A DNA stretch of 64,000 bases from Nelumbo lutea (GCA_022828595.1 JAKGHH010000005.1:26548193-26612192), one strand, 5' to 3'; positions 34,564 through 47,123 are shown, numbered from the stretch's first letter. Numbers and translations are program-made. The notes: generated by a model not told the origin, from the letters alone.

Positions 34564-35640
34564 TTTAAAATAATAAATATATTTATCGTTAATAATATAT
34601 AATCGTTTAATATAATTATATTTATAAATAAAACATATAGGTAATTTAAGGTAGATAAAATTAATTATTTTTATAATTTTTAGTTTTTATTAAATTTCTA
34701 AAAAACATTACATATTAAATTACTTTTAGCTTTATATTTACAACTCTATTTTAATCTTTATAATCATAGTTTTGAATTTTTATTAATTTTCTTGAAAAAT
34801 TTTATTTATTTAGTATTTATATGTAAATGATAACTATATTTTCCTCAAATAATAAATATCATTTTACTTATAATGTGTGAGATTTTTATTATATATATAA
34901 TTGTAAAATAAAATATATAGATCATATAACATAATTAAAGTAAATTATCTTTATAGTTTTTAGATTTTATTATATTTTAAATTTTAAAATTAAAATTATT
35001 TTTAGTTTATAATTACTAATGTTTTTTTGTTTATATAATTATAATTTTTTAAATTCTATTAAACATTTTTTGAAAAAATTCAGATATTTAGTATTTTTAT
35101 GTAAATGATAACTCTATGGTTTTAAAGAATAAATATACTTATCATTTATAACATAATTTTTTTATTATAATTATATTTGTAAAATAAAACATATATATAA
35201 TTTAAGGTAGATAAAGTAAACTGTTTTTATAATTTTTATTTTATTAAATTTCTAAAAAAGTAAATATTAAATTAGTTTTATCTTTATATTTACCACTCTA
35301 TTTTAGGTGTAATTATAATTTGAATTTCTATTAATTTTTTTGAAAAATTATTTATTTAGTATTTTTATGTAAATGATAACTCTAATTTTTCAAATAATAA
35401 ATATGCTTTCATTTATAACATGTAATTGCTTTATTATACATATAATCATAAAATAAAATATACAAATCATTTAAGGTAGTTAAAGTAAATTATTTTTATA
35501 ATTTTAAATTTTGATTAAATTTCTAAAAAAACTGAAATATTAAATTATTTTTATTTATATAATCACCACTCTATTTCAGTTTTTATAATTATTAAAGTTT
35601 TGGGAATTTTTTATTTAGTAACTCTATATAAACAATCAAC
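34564..35640 (+). repeat. AT-rich tandem array, period about 250-280 bp
   Basis: Diverged units are marked by ATGTAAATGATAACT at 34821, 35099 and 35367 and a degenerate fourth near 35610. Each is followed by AATAAATAT and by AATTTAAGGTAGATAAA-like and TTTTTATAATTTTTA blocks. The unit also occurs once, inverted, in the hAT-like element at 40537-41351. Confidence 0.8.
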
Positions 35641-35756
35641 AAATCATGTAAAAAAATCCATCAACAAATCTATCTAACAAACATAGTTACAATTTACATG
35701 TCTATTATCTATCTACAAAACAAGAAAAAATGAAAAGTATACTTTATAGTGGTATG

Positions 35757-35797
35757 ATCTTCTTCTCCTCTTCTTCTTCTTCTTCTTCTTCTTCCAT
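35757..35797 (+). repeat. (TTC)n microsatellite
   Basis: A CTT/TTC run of about nine units, followed by a pyrimidine-rich tail. Confidence 0.85.
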
Positions 35798-35945
35798 TTT
35801 TTTCTCCCATTTTTTTCCGAAAGGTCAAATGGTTAGTAGTAGATTGAATCTCACTACGAAAAGGTCTAAACGCCTAAAAAGACCAAAATAAATGGCCAAC
35901 AAAATCTAGGAACATGATTGATGGCTTTGTCATCGACCCAAGGCA

Positions 35946-36070
35946 AAAAAAAAAAAAAAAAAATGTGATAAGCACCAATACAACATGTCAAATTGATACA
36001 CACGACTGGCATGATACTTTGCCAATCATGACATATACAATAATGTATCGTATCAATATTTTAATCATTG
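35946..36070 (-). mobile_element. Possible end of a hAT-like element related to 40537-41351
   Basis: After a poly(A) run (35946-35963), the end at 36070 read on the minus strand is CAATGATTAAAATATTGATACG. This resembles the terminus CAAGGATTAAGGTATCGATACG at 40537. Together with the preceding AT-rich array it may be a larger member of the same family. The opposite end was not found. Confidence 0.4.
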
Positions 36071-36484
36071 ATTTATATATTTGACAAGTAAGAGATAAAG
36101 CTAGCCAACACCCCAAAGCAAGGGGGAAAATATTCTAGATAGCTACTGCCTAAATACTTTGATTAAAAAGTGGTATTATGCAATTAGTGAGTCCAAACTT
36201 CTGGTTAACTACTTTTACGCCTTTGATGTATAGCTTTATATTTGATTGCTTCTTAAACCTGGCAATTTGATGTAGCCATTATAGCAGATAGTGATTAGAA
36301 TATAATTAGTCATCTCTAAATTTGATGCATTATTTGGATTGGCACAGTTTAATTTGAAATCTTAGTATATCACTTGGATGGTTGAAATTAATTCATTGAT
36401 CTTCACAGACTACTTTGAAGGCCTAGACATTTGAATTGATTTGAAATACCACACATATTAATGAACCATTTTAATACCCAAACC
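36071..36484. other. No recognised feature
   Basis: AT-rich non-coding sequence. I see no gene or repeat border. Confidence 0.5.
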
Positions 36485-39400
36485 AGAAATTTTTGCGGAT
36501 CCATGATCTTTGGGGGTAGTGTGAAGTTAATACCTGAACTTTCAGTTGTGTCATTGTAGTATCCAAATTTTTAAAAAGTGTTAAGTTGGTCCAAAACCGT
36601 TAACGGACGTTAAGTATCATGTAAAAGGATAAAAATACCCTTCACCTATCATCTAATTTTTTTATGATTGGTATCCAATCTATAACCAGTAACCACCTCC
36701 GATATCAAATTGGTAATGAATTCAGGTATTCACGTCAATAATGAAAATACAAAAATCAACAAATATTTTTTTATTGACAACCATGAAGAGAACCTCATTC
36801 AATGGACATAATTGGCAAAACATGACGAAGGTCAGAAATGTAGATGGAAAAACAACACTTTGTGAGGACGTGTCACCGGAATAGGTGGCTATACCTGCTC
36901 CGATCTCAACACAACCGCCTTCTACGAGCGGATGATTCGACTGAGAATCTCGATCTCATTGCCTTCACCGGTACCTTCTGTTTTCTAATTTCTTTTTCTT
37001 TTCTTTCTTCTTTTCTCATACTCATTGAATTTAGAGCAACAAATATACAGATCATAAATAGATGTCGATGACGTGATAATCTGGCTAAGCCCATAAGAGA
37101 TATAGATATATACAAAGTGTAGTGTTGTTCTTAGGCTGACAATTACATTATAACTGAAGGGATGAGAGATCCATCATATGGATACCCAAATCTTGCAGAA
37201 TAAGGTGGGCGAATTTCAAAAATTTTTCTCTCCCTTTCAACTGGGAATCGAATTTCCTATTTAGAAAATCATATTTTCAATGATCAATCTTGAACCATAA
37301 ACTGAACCAGATCTAAACCAAAAGGAGTAGGAGAGAGGTATACTTGATACGGAGAAGTAATATCTCCCAATTGAGGTGTTCACGCCCAAGGAAGGATCCA
37401 AAGACTGCTCCCACTGAAGATGGCATAGTGTAGAATGGAGCAGAATCAGTAGTGTTCTTCTCCAGGAACCTTGTCCTTCGTAAGAAACTGTAGGATGGCA
37501 CATGAGCACAGCTTCCAATCAGTTCTTTCACCAAGAACTGATATCAAGATCGAATATTGACTTTTCCCACAACTGGAGATCGAACTGGCAATGTAGGAAG
37601 CAAGAAGGAGGAGGCAGCAAGAAAGAATTCTACAGGGTTGCTTGGTTCTTTCTTTCTTCTGTGACTTTTCAGCTCTGAAGAGGATGTGATTATCTGTCTC
37701 TAAAGGTTGCCGCCCCTTCCTTCTTTTGTAACCCTAAAGGATCAGCTCCTAATCCTATTAGGAGTTGCTGATCCAAATCTGATTTGGACCAGACATCCCT
37801 TTAGGTGATAAGGATAAACATTCATCTTCTCTACAAGTTAGAATAGCCTTCTCCTAATCTCATTAAGAGGTTTCTAGATCTGAATCACATTCAGATCTGG
37901 ACTCTCTGAGTGGATAGGGTTTAGACCCTATCTTATCTGCTAATCCATCTCTGAATTCACCCCACATTTAACTAATTAAATAGCCCTGTTTGAAATGGTC
38001 TTTAGGCCCATTAAGGTCATATGCTCACTTAGCCTTCCTAATTGCTACCCAGTTGGGCTTCCATGTATGGTGTGGGACCCAAGCATTGATCTACACATCA
38101 GCCACATGGGTTCGGCCCAGCCTTTGTTACAAGGCCTGGCCGAATACTCTGCTATGGACAATGCACTCCCTGAAACCCATCAAATGGGCTCTATGGGCCC
38201 AACACTTACCCTAAGTGGTCCCTGGGCCAAGTCACCTTGTAACACCCAGGAACTGTGGGCAGAAGCAAGATTAGCCCATCAGGTATTATCCTCAATGGTC
38301 TTACACTTAACCTCTCAGCCCATAATGATCATACACTTCCCGACAAGAGAGGACCTCTCTCTCGGCTGCAAGGAACAGTGTTGCACTCTCTGCCTATATG
38401 GACCCCAGGAATTAAAACCTTTTTGCAAACATTTTAGAAACCATAATATATATATACTTTTATATATCATATAAAATATACTTTGCAAAAAACAAATCTC
38501 AACTATTGAAATCGGTTGCCGGCAGTCTTGGTTTCCATCAGAGAGAGTGCATCCCCGATCATTACCTTTGTCCGGCAAAGGGGCTGATCCTGTCACTATG
38601 ATCACCCACTCAGATGAATTCTCAGACTATCCCAACATACCCAGGTTTTGACCCCCGCTAAGGATCTCACTGATTGGTACATCAAAAACAGCCCAATCCT
38701 ACACCTAGTGCAGTATCATAATCAAGTCTAGGGGTCGGGTGTAACTTTTCAGTTTTGCCCATTAATCTCCAAGGTCTAGGGCAATACTGGAAATCTGGTC
38801 CAGTTCAAAGATTCAATCAATTCTACACTACATGTGCCTAGGGTCTCACCCTGGCAACTGAGACAGGCCACCCTAACCGACTTGGTGGCACAACAGTGTC
38901 AGCCTTATCAGGATAGGTCTCCCTAGACCGACCCACTGGCTGTGAACATTCTAAACTAACACGAGTCTCATTAAGTGTCCAGTTTAAGGGTATTACACAG
39001 AAACATACCAAGGGAACATGAATCAAATATGCACTTTTATTCATTTACAATAAATTCATAAAGTACATCATTCTGATTGAAGTTAAGGGCATACAAAACT
39101 GTCCAACAATAACCATGAGAGAGGGAACTCAAAAATCTGATCCATTTTCTATTTTAAAATTTGTTTTGAGGAGAATTATTTAAGATATTATAAGATGAAA
39201 TCGTAAGAATGAAAAACATAACCACGAAATATAACAGATTCCAGACTCAAAGGGCTTGGTGTTTGTCAGTCTGTCTTCTTCCTCTTCAATTATCTTGTAA
39301 TACTTTCTTGATGCCAGAAGGGTATGAAGACCGGAAGAGTTTTGGTCGATCAAAATTCCCCAATTTTAATGAATACCGCCTGATTGGTCTCTCCTTTTAT

Positions 39401-39846
39401 GATATTCATTGCTTGGTTAAAATCTTTTCTTGGATCACGTCTTTCTGGTATCATGGTCAAACCATTTACTTATGTTTATAGCGGAGATTGATTCTAAATT
39501 TGAGTGGATACAAGAAGACAGGCACCACAACATAGTAATCATCGGCGAGTGCCTCCTATAAAGTAATGAATGGTGTCTTTATTAGTTCAGAATCTCAAAC
39601 ATCTCAACCGGTTCAGTGTCAAGGTAGAAGATAATGAACAGTATCTTCTTTTGAAAGGTAATCTTGATATTTTCAAAAATTTTAAATTGCACATGTCACC
39701 ACGTGATCAGATAACTAACAATCAGTTAACAGCAGAGACCAACTTGACACTTTTTGAAAATTTGGGTACTGCAATGACACGTTACAAGTTCGGGTACTAA
39801 CTTGCCACTACCCTCATAGTTTAGGGTACTAAAGTGGAATTTTCCC
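36485..39846. mobile_element. Foldback element split by a solo LTR
   Basis: About 36500-36610 and 39700-39846 are inverted copies of each other: the left GAACTTTCAGTTGTGTCATTG and AAGTGTTAAGTTGGTCC blocks match the reverse complement of the right GACCAACTTGACACTTTTTG and TGACACGTTACAAGTTCGGG. The right end is AATTTTCCC, typical of Mutator-like or foldback MITEs. The interior (about 1.2 kb without the LTR) has no recognised coding domain. The solo LTR at 37155 lies inside. Confidence 0.6.
37155..39108 (-). mobile_element. Solo Copia LTR with perfect target duplication ATAAC
   Basis: A 1954-bp LTR on the minus strand (TGTTGGACAGTTTTG ... CATCCCTTCA). It is flanked by ATAAC at 37150-37154 and 39109-39113. 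It aligns along its whole length with the LTR of Copia II (19349-21286), with few differences, so it is a recent member of that family reduced by LTR-LTR recombination. Open frames in it, such as 37995-38474, are not genes. Confidence 0.95.
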
Positions 39847-40536
39847 TTTTTCTATAAATAACTTTTGCATGTGACTTGGATGTTAAGGCTAGTTGACTAA
39901 TTTTGAGGTCCCACTTTAATAGTTTAGACTGAATTCCTTTTGACAATATCAATGGAAAAGAGAAAATCATCTAAGGGGACACTTAAATGTTGGGTAAAAG
40001 ACTAAAACATACCCTCGCTTTTTATAAATCGACTTAGACATACTTAAGTTTTTCAGAATAACTTATATGCATCTTATGGGCTAACCCTAATGGACTTAAA
40101 CATATCCTCTAATCAATGAAAAGGGTCATTTAAAATTTTAAAAATCCTATTTTGTCATTTTAATAAGAAAAAGAATGTAGAAGGAGAGAAGAGAAAACAA
40201 AAAGATACAAACAAACTGGTTTAATTAATAGAAAAAGAGGACAAAGGAGATAGAAAGACCAGAATATTAACTGAGTATGAGCCAATTTTAGATGACAAAT
40301 ATTGATATGCTGAAGATCATAAATCACATCCAGTGATGTTAATTTTTGAAAATAAGCTTCAATATGTATAGTTAATTGTGGGAAAATGGGATATACATGT
40401 GAGGAAAAAAGGATATACAGCAAACAGAATCCCTTTTTTTGTTAAACATACACGGACTGGGTTTGTGTATTGTGGAAAGATTCCGTTCACACTTATAAAT
40501 ATTACAACGTTATTTTTAGTTAAGTCATCTCATAGT

Positions 40537-41351
40537 CAAGGATTAAGGTATCGATACGATATTCTCGATACGGGGTATATCATATCCATATCCATGATCA
40601 TGGATACAGGATACGCTACGACTGGATACGTATCCCATGAGTCGTGTATATTGGTACGATAGGTCTCCGTATCGACTCGTATCGCACCATATTCACCGAT
40701 ACGGAGGTGTATCCATGTCTAGTTTGACAAAATTGCACATTGGGTACTTTTGAATTGTTTTTCATCTTTAATACAACTTAAAAAATAGTATCATGAAGGC
40801 TGAAATAAATAATTTAAGATTTAATTTTTTTCAAAAAAATTAATAAAAACTAAAAATTATAAAAATAATATATTTCATCTACCTTAGATGATCTATATAT
40901 TTTATTTTACACATAAATATATGTTAAAAATGAAAACATATTTATTATTTGAAAAATATTTATTATATTAAAATACTTAAGTTAATAAGTATTCCCAAAA
41001 ATTAATAAAAATTGAAAATTATAATTATAAAATTGAAAGAATGATAACTATTGTACTATGTTTGAATGTTCTAGAGTCCTCGTATTGTTTATTGTAATAT
41101 TTCTCTTCATATAACCTATTGAAGCATGTATTCCTCATGTCTTTATATTTTATTCATAGATAATTCACCTTTTGGTTTAGTATTATTAAAGAATTTATAT
41201 GCTTTGTATGCATTTCACTAGTGTATCCAAACGTTTCTATATCTTTCGTTCGTATCCATGTGTTTCCAATGCGTATCCGTATCCGTATCCATATTTGTAT
41301 CCATATCCGACTTATCTGATACGATACCCGATAACGATACTTTGATCTTTG
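40537..41351. mobile_element. Non-autonomous hAT-like element, perfect 8-bp target duplication
   Basis: The termini CAAGGATTAAGGTATCGATA and, inverted, CAAAGATCAAAGTATCGTTA match at 17 of 20 positions. The flanks are CTCATAGT on both sides (40529-40536 and 41352-41359). The 8-bp duplication and CA-starting ends fit the hAT superfamily. Subterminal regions are crowded with GTATCC/GATACG words in both orientations, which may be transposase-binding repeats. The centre (about 40795-40990) carries one inverted copy of the AT-rich unit of 34564-35640. Confidence 0.75.
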
Positions 41352-41437
41352 CTCATAGTATCTCTATTTATCTGTCTAGGCATCAACCCATCTTCTTCTA
41401 TATACAATCTTCTCTAGGTTGTAGGTTGTTGTAGAGA

Positions 41438-41438
41438 G

Positions 41439-41469
<31 letters not shown>

Positions 41470-41474
41470 AGGGA
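41438..41474 (+). repeat. (GA)n microsatellite with GGGA tail
   Basis: A run of GA dinucleotides followed by GGGAGGGAGGGAG. Confidence 0.85.
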
Positions 41475-42083
41475 GTTCGGTATACCAACCACCCACATAA
41501 GTTTAAAACAAAGTTATAAAAACTGAATCGGTATCAGAATTGCTCTGGCTACTAGTTTTTGGATTGACGGTTTGATCGTCCGATTTGAATAGATGGCTCA
41601 TTTTAACAAATTAAAAAAAAATAATTAAAATAAAAAACTACCAAAAACTGTTGAACGGGTCGATGATTTAACCACCCGGGTCAATGGGTCATTGACCAAT
41701 TCAATAGTTTTTTGCTAGGGACCATGTTTGGGATAAAACAGAACCAGTTGCCTGAATAGTTTCTGAGCCAAATGGTCCAACTATCTAAATCAACAGCAAT
41801 TCAAACACATTGTTTTGAAATGTTCAGGGTATATTTTGAAATTTTAAACAAAAATGAAGGATAAAAGAGTCATAATAAGGTATGTCTAAGTCTTTTTAAA
41901 ATCCTAGGGTTATGTTTTAATTCTTTTACCCTGAAATGGTCTAAAAATAAATTTATGCACCTAAGCATATTTCTTTTATTCCTTTAAAGAAATGGTAGTA
42001 GAGTAGGTTGTATAATAATTAGATAAATTATTTTTGGGCGGAATTTCAAAAGACAAAAGATAAATTGGGGGGTTTACCACAAC

Positions 42084-42280
42084 TGATGGGTGGTTCAGTT
42101 GGTACTGCAGTTGGCTTGCTCCAACAACAGAGACTTGAGATTCAATCCGCTAGAATTCTTAGAGATTTTTCCATTATTTTACTTTATTTTTGTTACCATA
42201 TTCTGAAGTGTCTTCTTATCGGTCTCTTCTTAGTTAGCTTTTATGGAAGCTTTTCTTTCTTTTTTTTTTTTTTCACAAAA
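42084..42280 (+). mobile_element. tRNA-derived SINE-like sequence
   Basis: The head has an A-box-like TGGTTCAGTTGG (42091-42102) and, about 45 bp on, a B-box-like GAGATTCAATCC (42137-42148). A tRNA-unrelated body and a T-rich tail of about 14 T follow near 42260. This layout is that of a plant SINE. The family was not identified. Confidence 0.45.
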
Positions 42281-42454
42281 GCCAAAGCAGAGCATTAGAT
42301 TAACATAGCAAAACTATTTACGCCCAGGTCCTCTCTCGCAATTGACAAACTCTATTGGTTGAATTCAGATTTACTTCACCTCACACCAACCTTACACATT
42401 TTCCTATAAATTTAACGTTAAATATGCAATATATTCTCAATTTATAGCTATAAT

Positions 42455-42558
42455 GCGCTGTGAAGTTGGTGCGAGGCACATTTTTTATAAACTAATACAA
42501 AATATAAGGTTTTATATTCTATAAATTTGTATTTACACTCCTTCCAAACTGAGCCCAA
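42455..42558. repeat. Dispersed repeat shared with 58805-58925
   Basis: The block around TTTTATATTCTATA(A/T)ATTTGTATTTA(C/T)ACTCCTTCCAA occurs here and near 58875-58913 in the same orientation, preceded in both by AATA(C/T)AAAATA-type sequence. Confidence 0.6.
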
Positions 42559-42811
42559 GGCTGCCTTTGGTTGCAATGCAATTTTAATTATTTTTATCAG
42601 TATAAATGTATGGAAATGCAAATTCTGATTTAACTTTGTTTTGGGCTGTATTTTATTCTGATTCATGTCTTTATTTACTTCATTTGTACTGTAATCAAAC
42701 AAAAAAAGCTTAATTTGAAACAAGAATAAGTCAGAATTTACACTCAAATCATTTACACTATTATAATTTTGCAGCAGTACAAATTTATTTGCATTGCAAC
42801 CAAACACAGCC
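42559..42811. mobile_element. Tourist-like MITE (PIF/Harbinger type)
   Basis: 253 bp. The terminal inverted repeats are GGCTGCCTTTGGTTGCAATG and GGCTGTGTTTGGTTGCAATG, with 2 mismatches. Flanking triplets are CAA and TAA, a near match to the TAA target of this group. The (G)GNNTGTTTGGTT-type terminus is typical. Confidence 0.7.
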
Positions 42812-43164
42812 TAAGGAGCTATTAGTTTCAGTTTTACACACATCATAAGCTATATTATGGGAGCATTTACTTGTAGCTAACTGGGTCCCTCAGAGGTTGT
42901 TCCATTCAGTCAGACGCAATATGGTATGGGAATTCTGAAATTTCACCACCACATTGGCCGCATCTGACAACTGGTAGTAAAGAGAGTAATGCTGTTTTCA
43001 AGTGCTGCACATGACATGTTTTCTACTTATAAATTCTTTATTTCGTCTTCTCAATTGAAAAGAACATTGATTGCAATTGCCTTTTACCCACACTCATGTT
43101 ACATTTAATATGCACATGAAGCGTGGAAATAGCCTATGTTGTTTTTTCATGCAGCCAAACTTTT

Positions 43165-43297
43165 TAGGGGTTTTTATTGTTAAGTCCACCTCAGAAATCT
43201 GAGTCCCACTGTACAAGTAAGATGAAACTGATGTCAAAATCCGAGGAGGGGTGTAATTTCAGATTTTTGAGGTGAATTGCAATCTATTTATCTCAAC
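43165..43297. mobile_element. Small foldback MITE (TCCACCTCAGAAATCTGA arms)
   Basis: The left arm TCCACCTCAGAAATCTGA and the right arm, inverted, TTCACCTCAAAAATCTGA form a hairpin of about 130 bp. It shares a GTCCACC-type start with 46895 and 49090. Confidence 0.55.
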
Positions 43298-43349
43298 TTT
43301 TTACTATGGTTGAGATGATCATTTCACTCATTTACAATACTGAGAAGCC

Positions 43350-43885
43350 AAACTGTCCTACTGATTTTTAGTTTAGTACATGTACTTTGGGTCTAGTGCC
43401 ACTTTGGTCTTCGAACTTTAAAATGTGACAATTCAGTACCTAAACTTTTAAAATATAACAATCCAGTACCTTCTGTTCACTAGTTGTTAACCAACCGTTA
43501 AATGGAATTTGAAAAAGACACAAATGCCCTTCAAATGTCATTTAATTTTCTTTATCAATCATCTAAACGTTGACCAAAAATTAACAATCCCAAATCTTTG
43601 CATTTTCCATTCTAGTAACCCCAACATTTTTGAATAGAATAGGCAAGGATTTGAAACTGTTAATTTTTTGTAAATATTTGGATGATTGATAAAAAATTAG
43701 ATGACACTTGGAAGAGCATTTGTGTCTTTTTCAAATGCCATTTAACGGCTGATTAACAACTTATTAACAGTATGTACTAGACTGTCATGTTTCAAAAGTT
43801 TGAATACTAAATTATCACATTTTAAAGTTCAAGAACCAAAGTGACAATAGGCCCAAAGTACAGGGTACTAATCGGATATTTTCCC
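43350..43885. mobile_element. Foldback element with arms of about 200 bp
   Basis: The left arm (about 43370-43580) and right arm (about 43675-43885) are inverted copies: GTACTTTGGG and CTTTAAAATGTGACAATT, then TTTGAAAAAGACACAAATGC, appear in both. The loop is about 90-100 bp and there is no coding sequence. Transcription would give a long hairpin. Confidence 0.7.
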
Positions 43886-43889
43886 GAAA

Positions 43890-45650
43890 ACATTCAATCT
43901 GAATTCCGCCCAAGCACCTAGAACTGTCCTGATGGCCTTGAGTACAAATTAAATGGTATTACGTATTAGTATTAAAAAAGAAAAAAGTAAAAGTTTAGAA
44001 GCAACTTATTTCCATTTTGTTATTATAACTAATGATAGATCTCTCTGGAGAGTAAGAGAAATAGATGCGCCCAAATCAAACCTTTTGATAGCAGCTGAAG
44101 ATGTTGAACTCAAAATTCTATTTATTTATTTATGTTTTAGATTTTAAGAAGGTTTTGGACTTCTTATAGACTGAAATTGAAGTTGACTATTTATATCATT
44201 GTATCCTTAAAACTTTTATTACTTAATTATTTTATTGGTTAAAAGAAAATAAATAAGTCTTTCAGTTCAGCAACTTCAGTTATTATTAAAATTGTCAATG
44301 GGTCAGATTGGTTTGGGACAAGATAAACCCGGTCCCAAACTGATAAAGAAAAAACCAAACCCTATAATTAATAACTATATTTTAACATAACAATTAAACT
44401 TTTATTTTTGTTAACTTGTTACATTTGAACCTAATAACATGAATAAATGGTCCATTAGACAGAACCAAAAACACATAAAACCCTATTATAATGTAGACTC
44501 ATACCCTGTTGGGTTGGTTCTTGACTATTTAGTCTCCTTTTTTTTTTTTAGAAAATATAATTAAATGAAGAAAAAGAAATAATACAAATTAATAAGAAAT
44601 GGCGCAGTCTCTTCACTTGTTTTCTTTTAGGCTTGGGTTGGTTTAGCCTAGGGTCAGAATGACGGTTCTAACCTTAGATCTTGTTGGGGTAGGTGTCTAG
44701 TATCAGAATTTTTAGGTTTAAAGATGCCAACAGATCTAACCTTAGATCTGTATTGAACCTATCCGTACTTTTCTTTTCCGTTTAATACTTTAGCAACTAT
44801 TGATAAATTTGAATACTATTGAAAAGAAAAAAGAATTCCGAATCTCCTGGATCTTGTTGCATCAATCAACATGGAAGGAACAGACTCTGAGGTCTCATAT
44901 GTTCCTCAATTATAACTGCAATAAATGCAGATTTGACTGCAATTGTCATATCACATGAAAAGACAGCTTTTCTTAAGCATTTGCTCCGGACCATCCATTC
45001 ATTAAATAAAAACCAGAAGAGAAGAATAAAAAACCAGTTTTGTATTTTAAGGCCACGCGCCTCACATTTATACGTTATTATTCGTGGGATGTACGATGTA
45101 TATATATGTAAACCGCCCGAATGCGAGGAACATATTCCATTTCCTAACATTCAGCATGTTTGGCTCTTAAAATATAAAAATTTTTATCTTAGACGGAGTG
45201 CAGTTAACTTAATCCCTTTTATTTATTTATCTTTACCTAGAATACGGATCTCTGCCCTATGACCAAATCCAGATCCACCTCTCAATTCTCATCATCCTTC
45301 CATAATTTACGGTTAACACCATAAAGTCAACTAAATCATTAATCAAATATCTTTGTGTAAATAGAGCAACTAGGATTTATACCTTAAGTCAACTTACAAT
45401 ATGCAAGGTCCAATTAGGAAAGATGACGGGCCCGTCCGGGTTCGGGTTTTGTCTGCCTCACCCCGACCCGAAACTCAAATGTCCTGTTCTACTCATGTCC
45501 CAATCTAAACTTTATTTCTGTACAGGATCTCCAAATTTGTCCTACCCTGCCCCAGTCATTCGTATATGTATACTTAAAATTTTATATTTTTAAATTTACC
45601 TAAAATTATATTATATTATATAATAGAATAATATAAAATAACATATATTT
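43890..45650. other. No recognised gene
   Basis: AT-rich sequence with short open frames on both strands that have no recognisable domain. GC-richer islands with CCCGACCCGAA-type words (45430-45480) look like old repeat debris. Confidence 0.5.
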
Positions 45651-46894
45651 GTGGTTACTTGACCCAGAGAGGGATGTATGGAATATAAAGTTGGAGTCGT
45701 CACTTAAATTTTTTAAAAATCGGGAATTTAGGAAAACTCAGAAATTTAAAAAAAAATATATTTTTTGGTGACTCGTCTCCCAATGGGATTGAAATTCTTA
45801 AGGTCTATGGACTAAGGAGGTATGGTGTGAGGAGGTGTTAGGCATCCCACACGTGCTCGATTAAACTAGTCTTTACTTCACCAATGTTTTAAAGATTGTT
45901 TAACAATTTTTTGACTTTGAATTTGTTGGAATCGCACAAATCTTACAAGATAAAATAAAGAAAAAGCTAAAGTAAACTAATAGTTAAATAGTCAAGCTAA
46001 GATAGACAAATAAGCAAATGAATAGGCTAAATTAACATAGATCTAGAGAAATCGTTGAGCTAGAATCAAGAAATGCTGTAACATGCCAAAAGAAAAAACC
46101 AATTAAGAAAATGAGTGAGAGATAAAAGAAAGACTATATTAATAAAGGAACTAAAGAAATGATAGATCACAAACACTAAAGAAACAAATGAATAAAAAAA
46201 TTGAGTTGAATAGCTAATACAAATTAAGATGACCCGTAAGGAATGGTACGAAAACATGTGAAATGACTAATTGTGCAACTAGTAACATGGTCATATCGTG
46301 GAGATCAGAAAATTCATACTAAGGAGCACATGAACAAGGATATGCATGAACTGGGAGCGGGGAATAAGTGATTGACCTGATAAGCGTATGGAAATGTGAT
46401 TTAATAAAAATGAATTAGAGAAGAGAACAAAACAAGTTAGGGTGAAACAATGGGCAGATGAGAGAATTGTCCAAATTAAGGGAAGTATTTTGAGAGGTGG
46501 AAGGTTGGTCAATTGGATTTTGGTTTTTATTGACCAAGAATTTCATATTCTTTTTTCATACTTATGTGGGGATGAGGGAAAGTTAATTTTCTTGGGTATC
46601 ACTTATCCGAGCAAGTGATTCCCATCTCTAAGGTGGGTAAATAACTTTTCTGCCTAGGGGGGAAGTTGCCAATACTTGAATGAGACAAGAATGTCCTTTT
46701 TAATAATGGATTTTTGTGATTAAAATGGCCATTGCCTTATTTACATGAGAAATAAAAAAACATGACCCGGGAAAGTGTTTCCTAGGAAAAATATACCCAA
46801 GTAACAACATTTATCCAAGTAACTTGCCAAAAAGTGAACGGGGCCTAAAAGTAAAAGGTGAAGAGGGAGAGCAATAGAACTATAATAAGTTTAA

Positions 46895-46995
46895 GGGTTT
46901 TTATAGTTCAGTCCACACCTAGGGTGGATTTAAGATTTCTAGGGGTAGACTGAATCCTACCCGTGGATTGATGCCAAATTCACGGGTAGGATGCG
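46895..46995. mobile_element. Small CAGTCCACC element (second copy)
   Basis: Begins TTTTTATAGTTCAGTCCACACC, with internal inverted CCTACCCGTG/CACGGGTAGG. It resembles the elements at 43165 and 49090 at its start. Confidence 0.4.
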
Positions 46996-47092
46996 GTTTA
47001 TAGGGGGGCTACTAAACATGATGCATGCTAATGATCTAGATAAGGTGCCATATTAACAAAATGAACCTAATGCATGAAAGGGACATTTTTCT

Positions 47093-47093
<1 letters not shown>

Positions 47094-47120
<27 letters not shown>
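47094..47120 (+). repeat. (TA)n microsatellite
   Basis: A pure TA run of 13 units. Confidence 0.9.

Positions 47121-47123
<3 letters not shown>

Larger units (their letters stand above)
39992..41931. mobile_element. Non-autonomous Mutator-like element
   Basis: The ends are GGGTAAAAGACTAAAACATA and, inverted, GGGTAAAAGAATTAAAACATA. Inverted similarity extends about 55 bp (…GACTTAGACATAC). It is flanked by TTAAATGTT (39983-39991) and TGAAATGGT (41932-41940), a 9-bp duplication with 7 of 9 matching. No transposase is visible. It contains the hAT-like element 40537-41351. Confidence 0.7.

Noticed and set aside
37995..38474. 159-aa open frame
   Set aside because: It lies wholly in the solo LTR and the same reading occurs in the Copia II LTR (20250-20654) with changed frame. 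LTR sequence, not a gene.
40537..41351. GTATCC repeats as interstitial telomere or centromere repeats
   Set aside because: The words occur in both orientations only in the subterminal parts of a flanked element; they do not form a plant telomere (TTTAGGG) array.
44866..45262. Overlapping frames of 94 and 109 aa
   Set aside because: No recognisable domain on either strand and AT-rich surroundings. Insufficient support.
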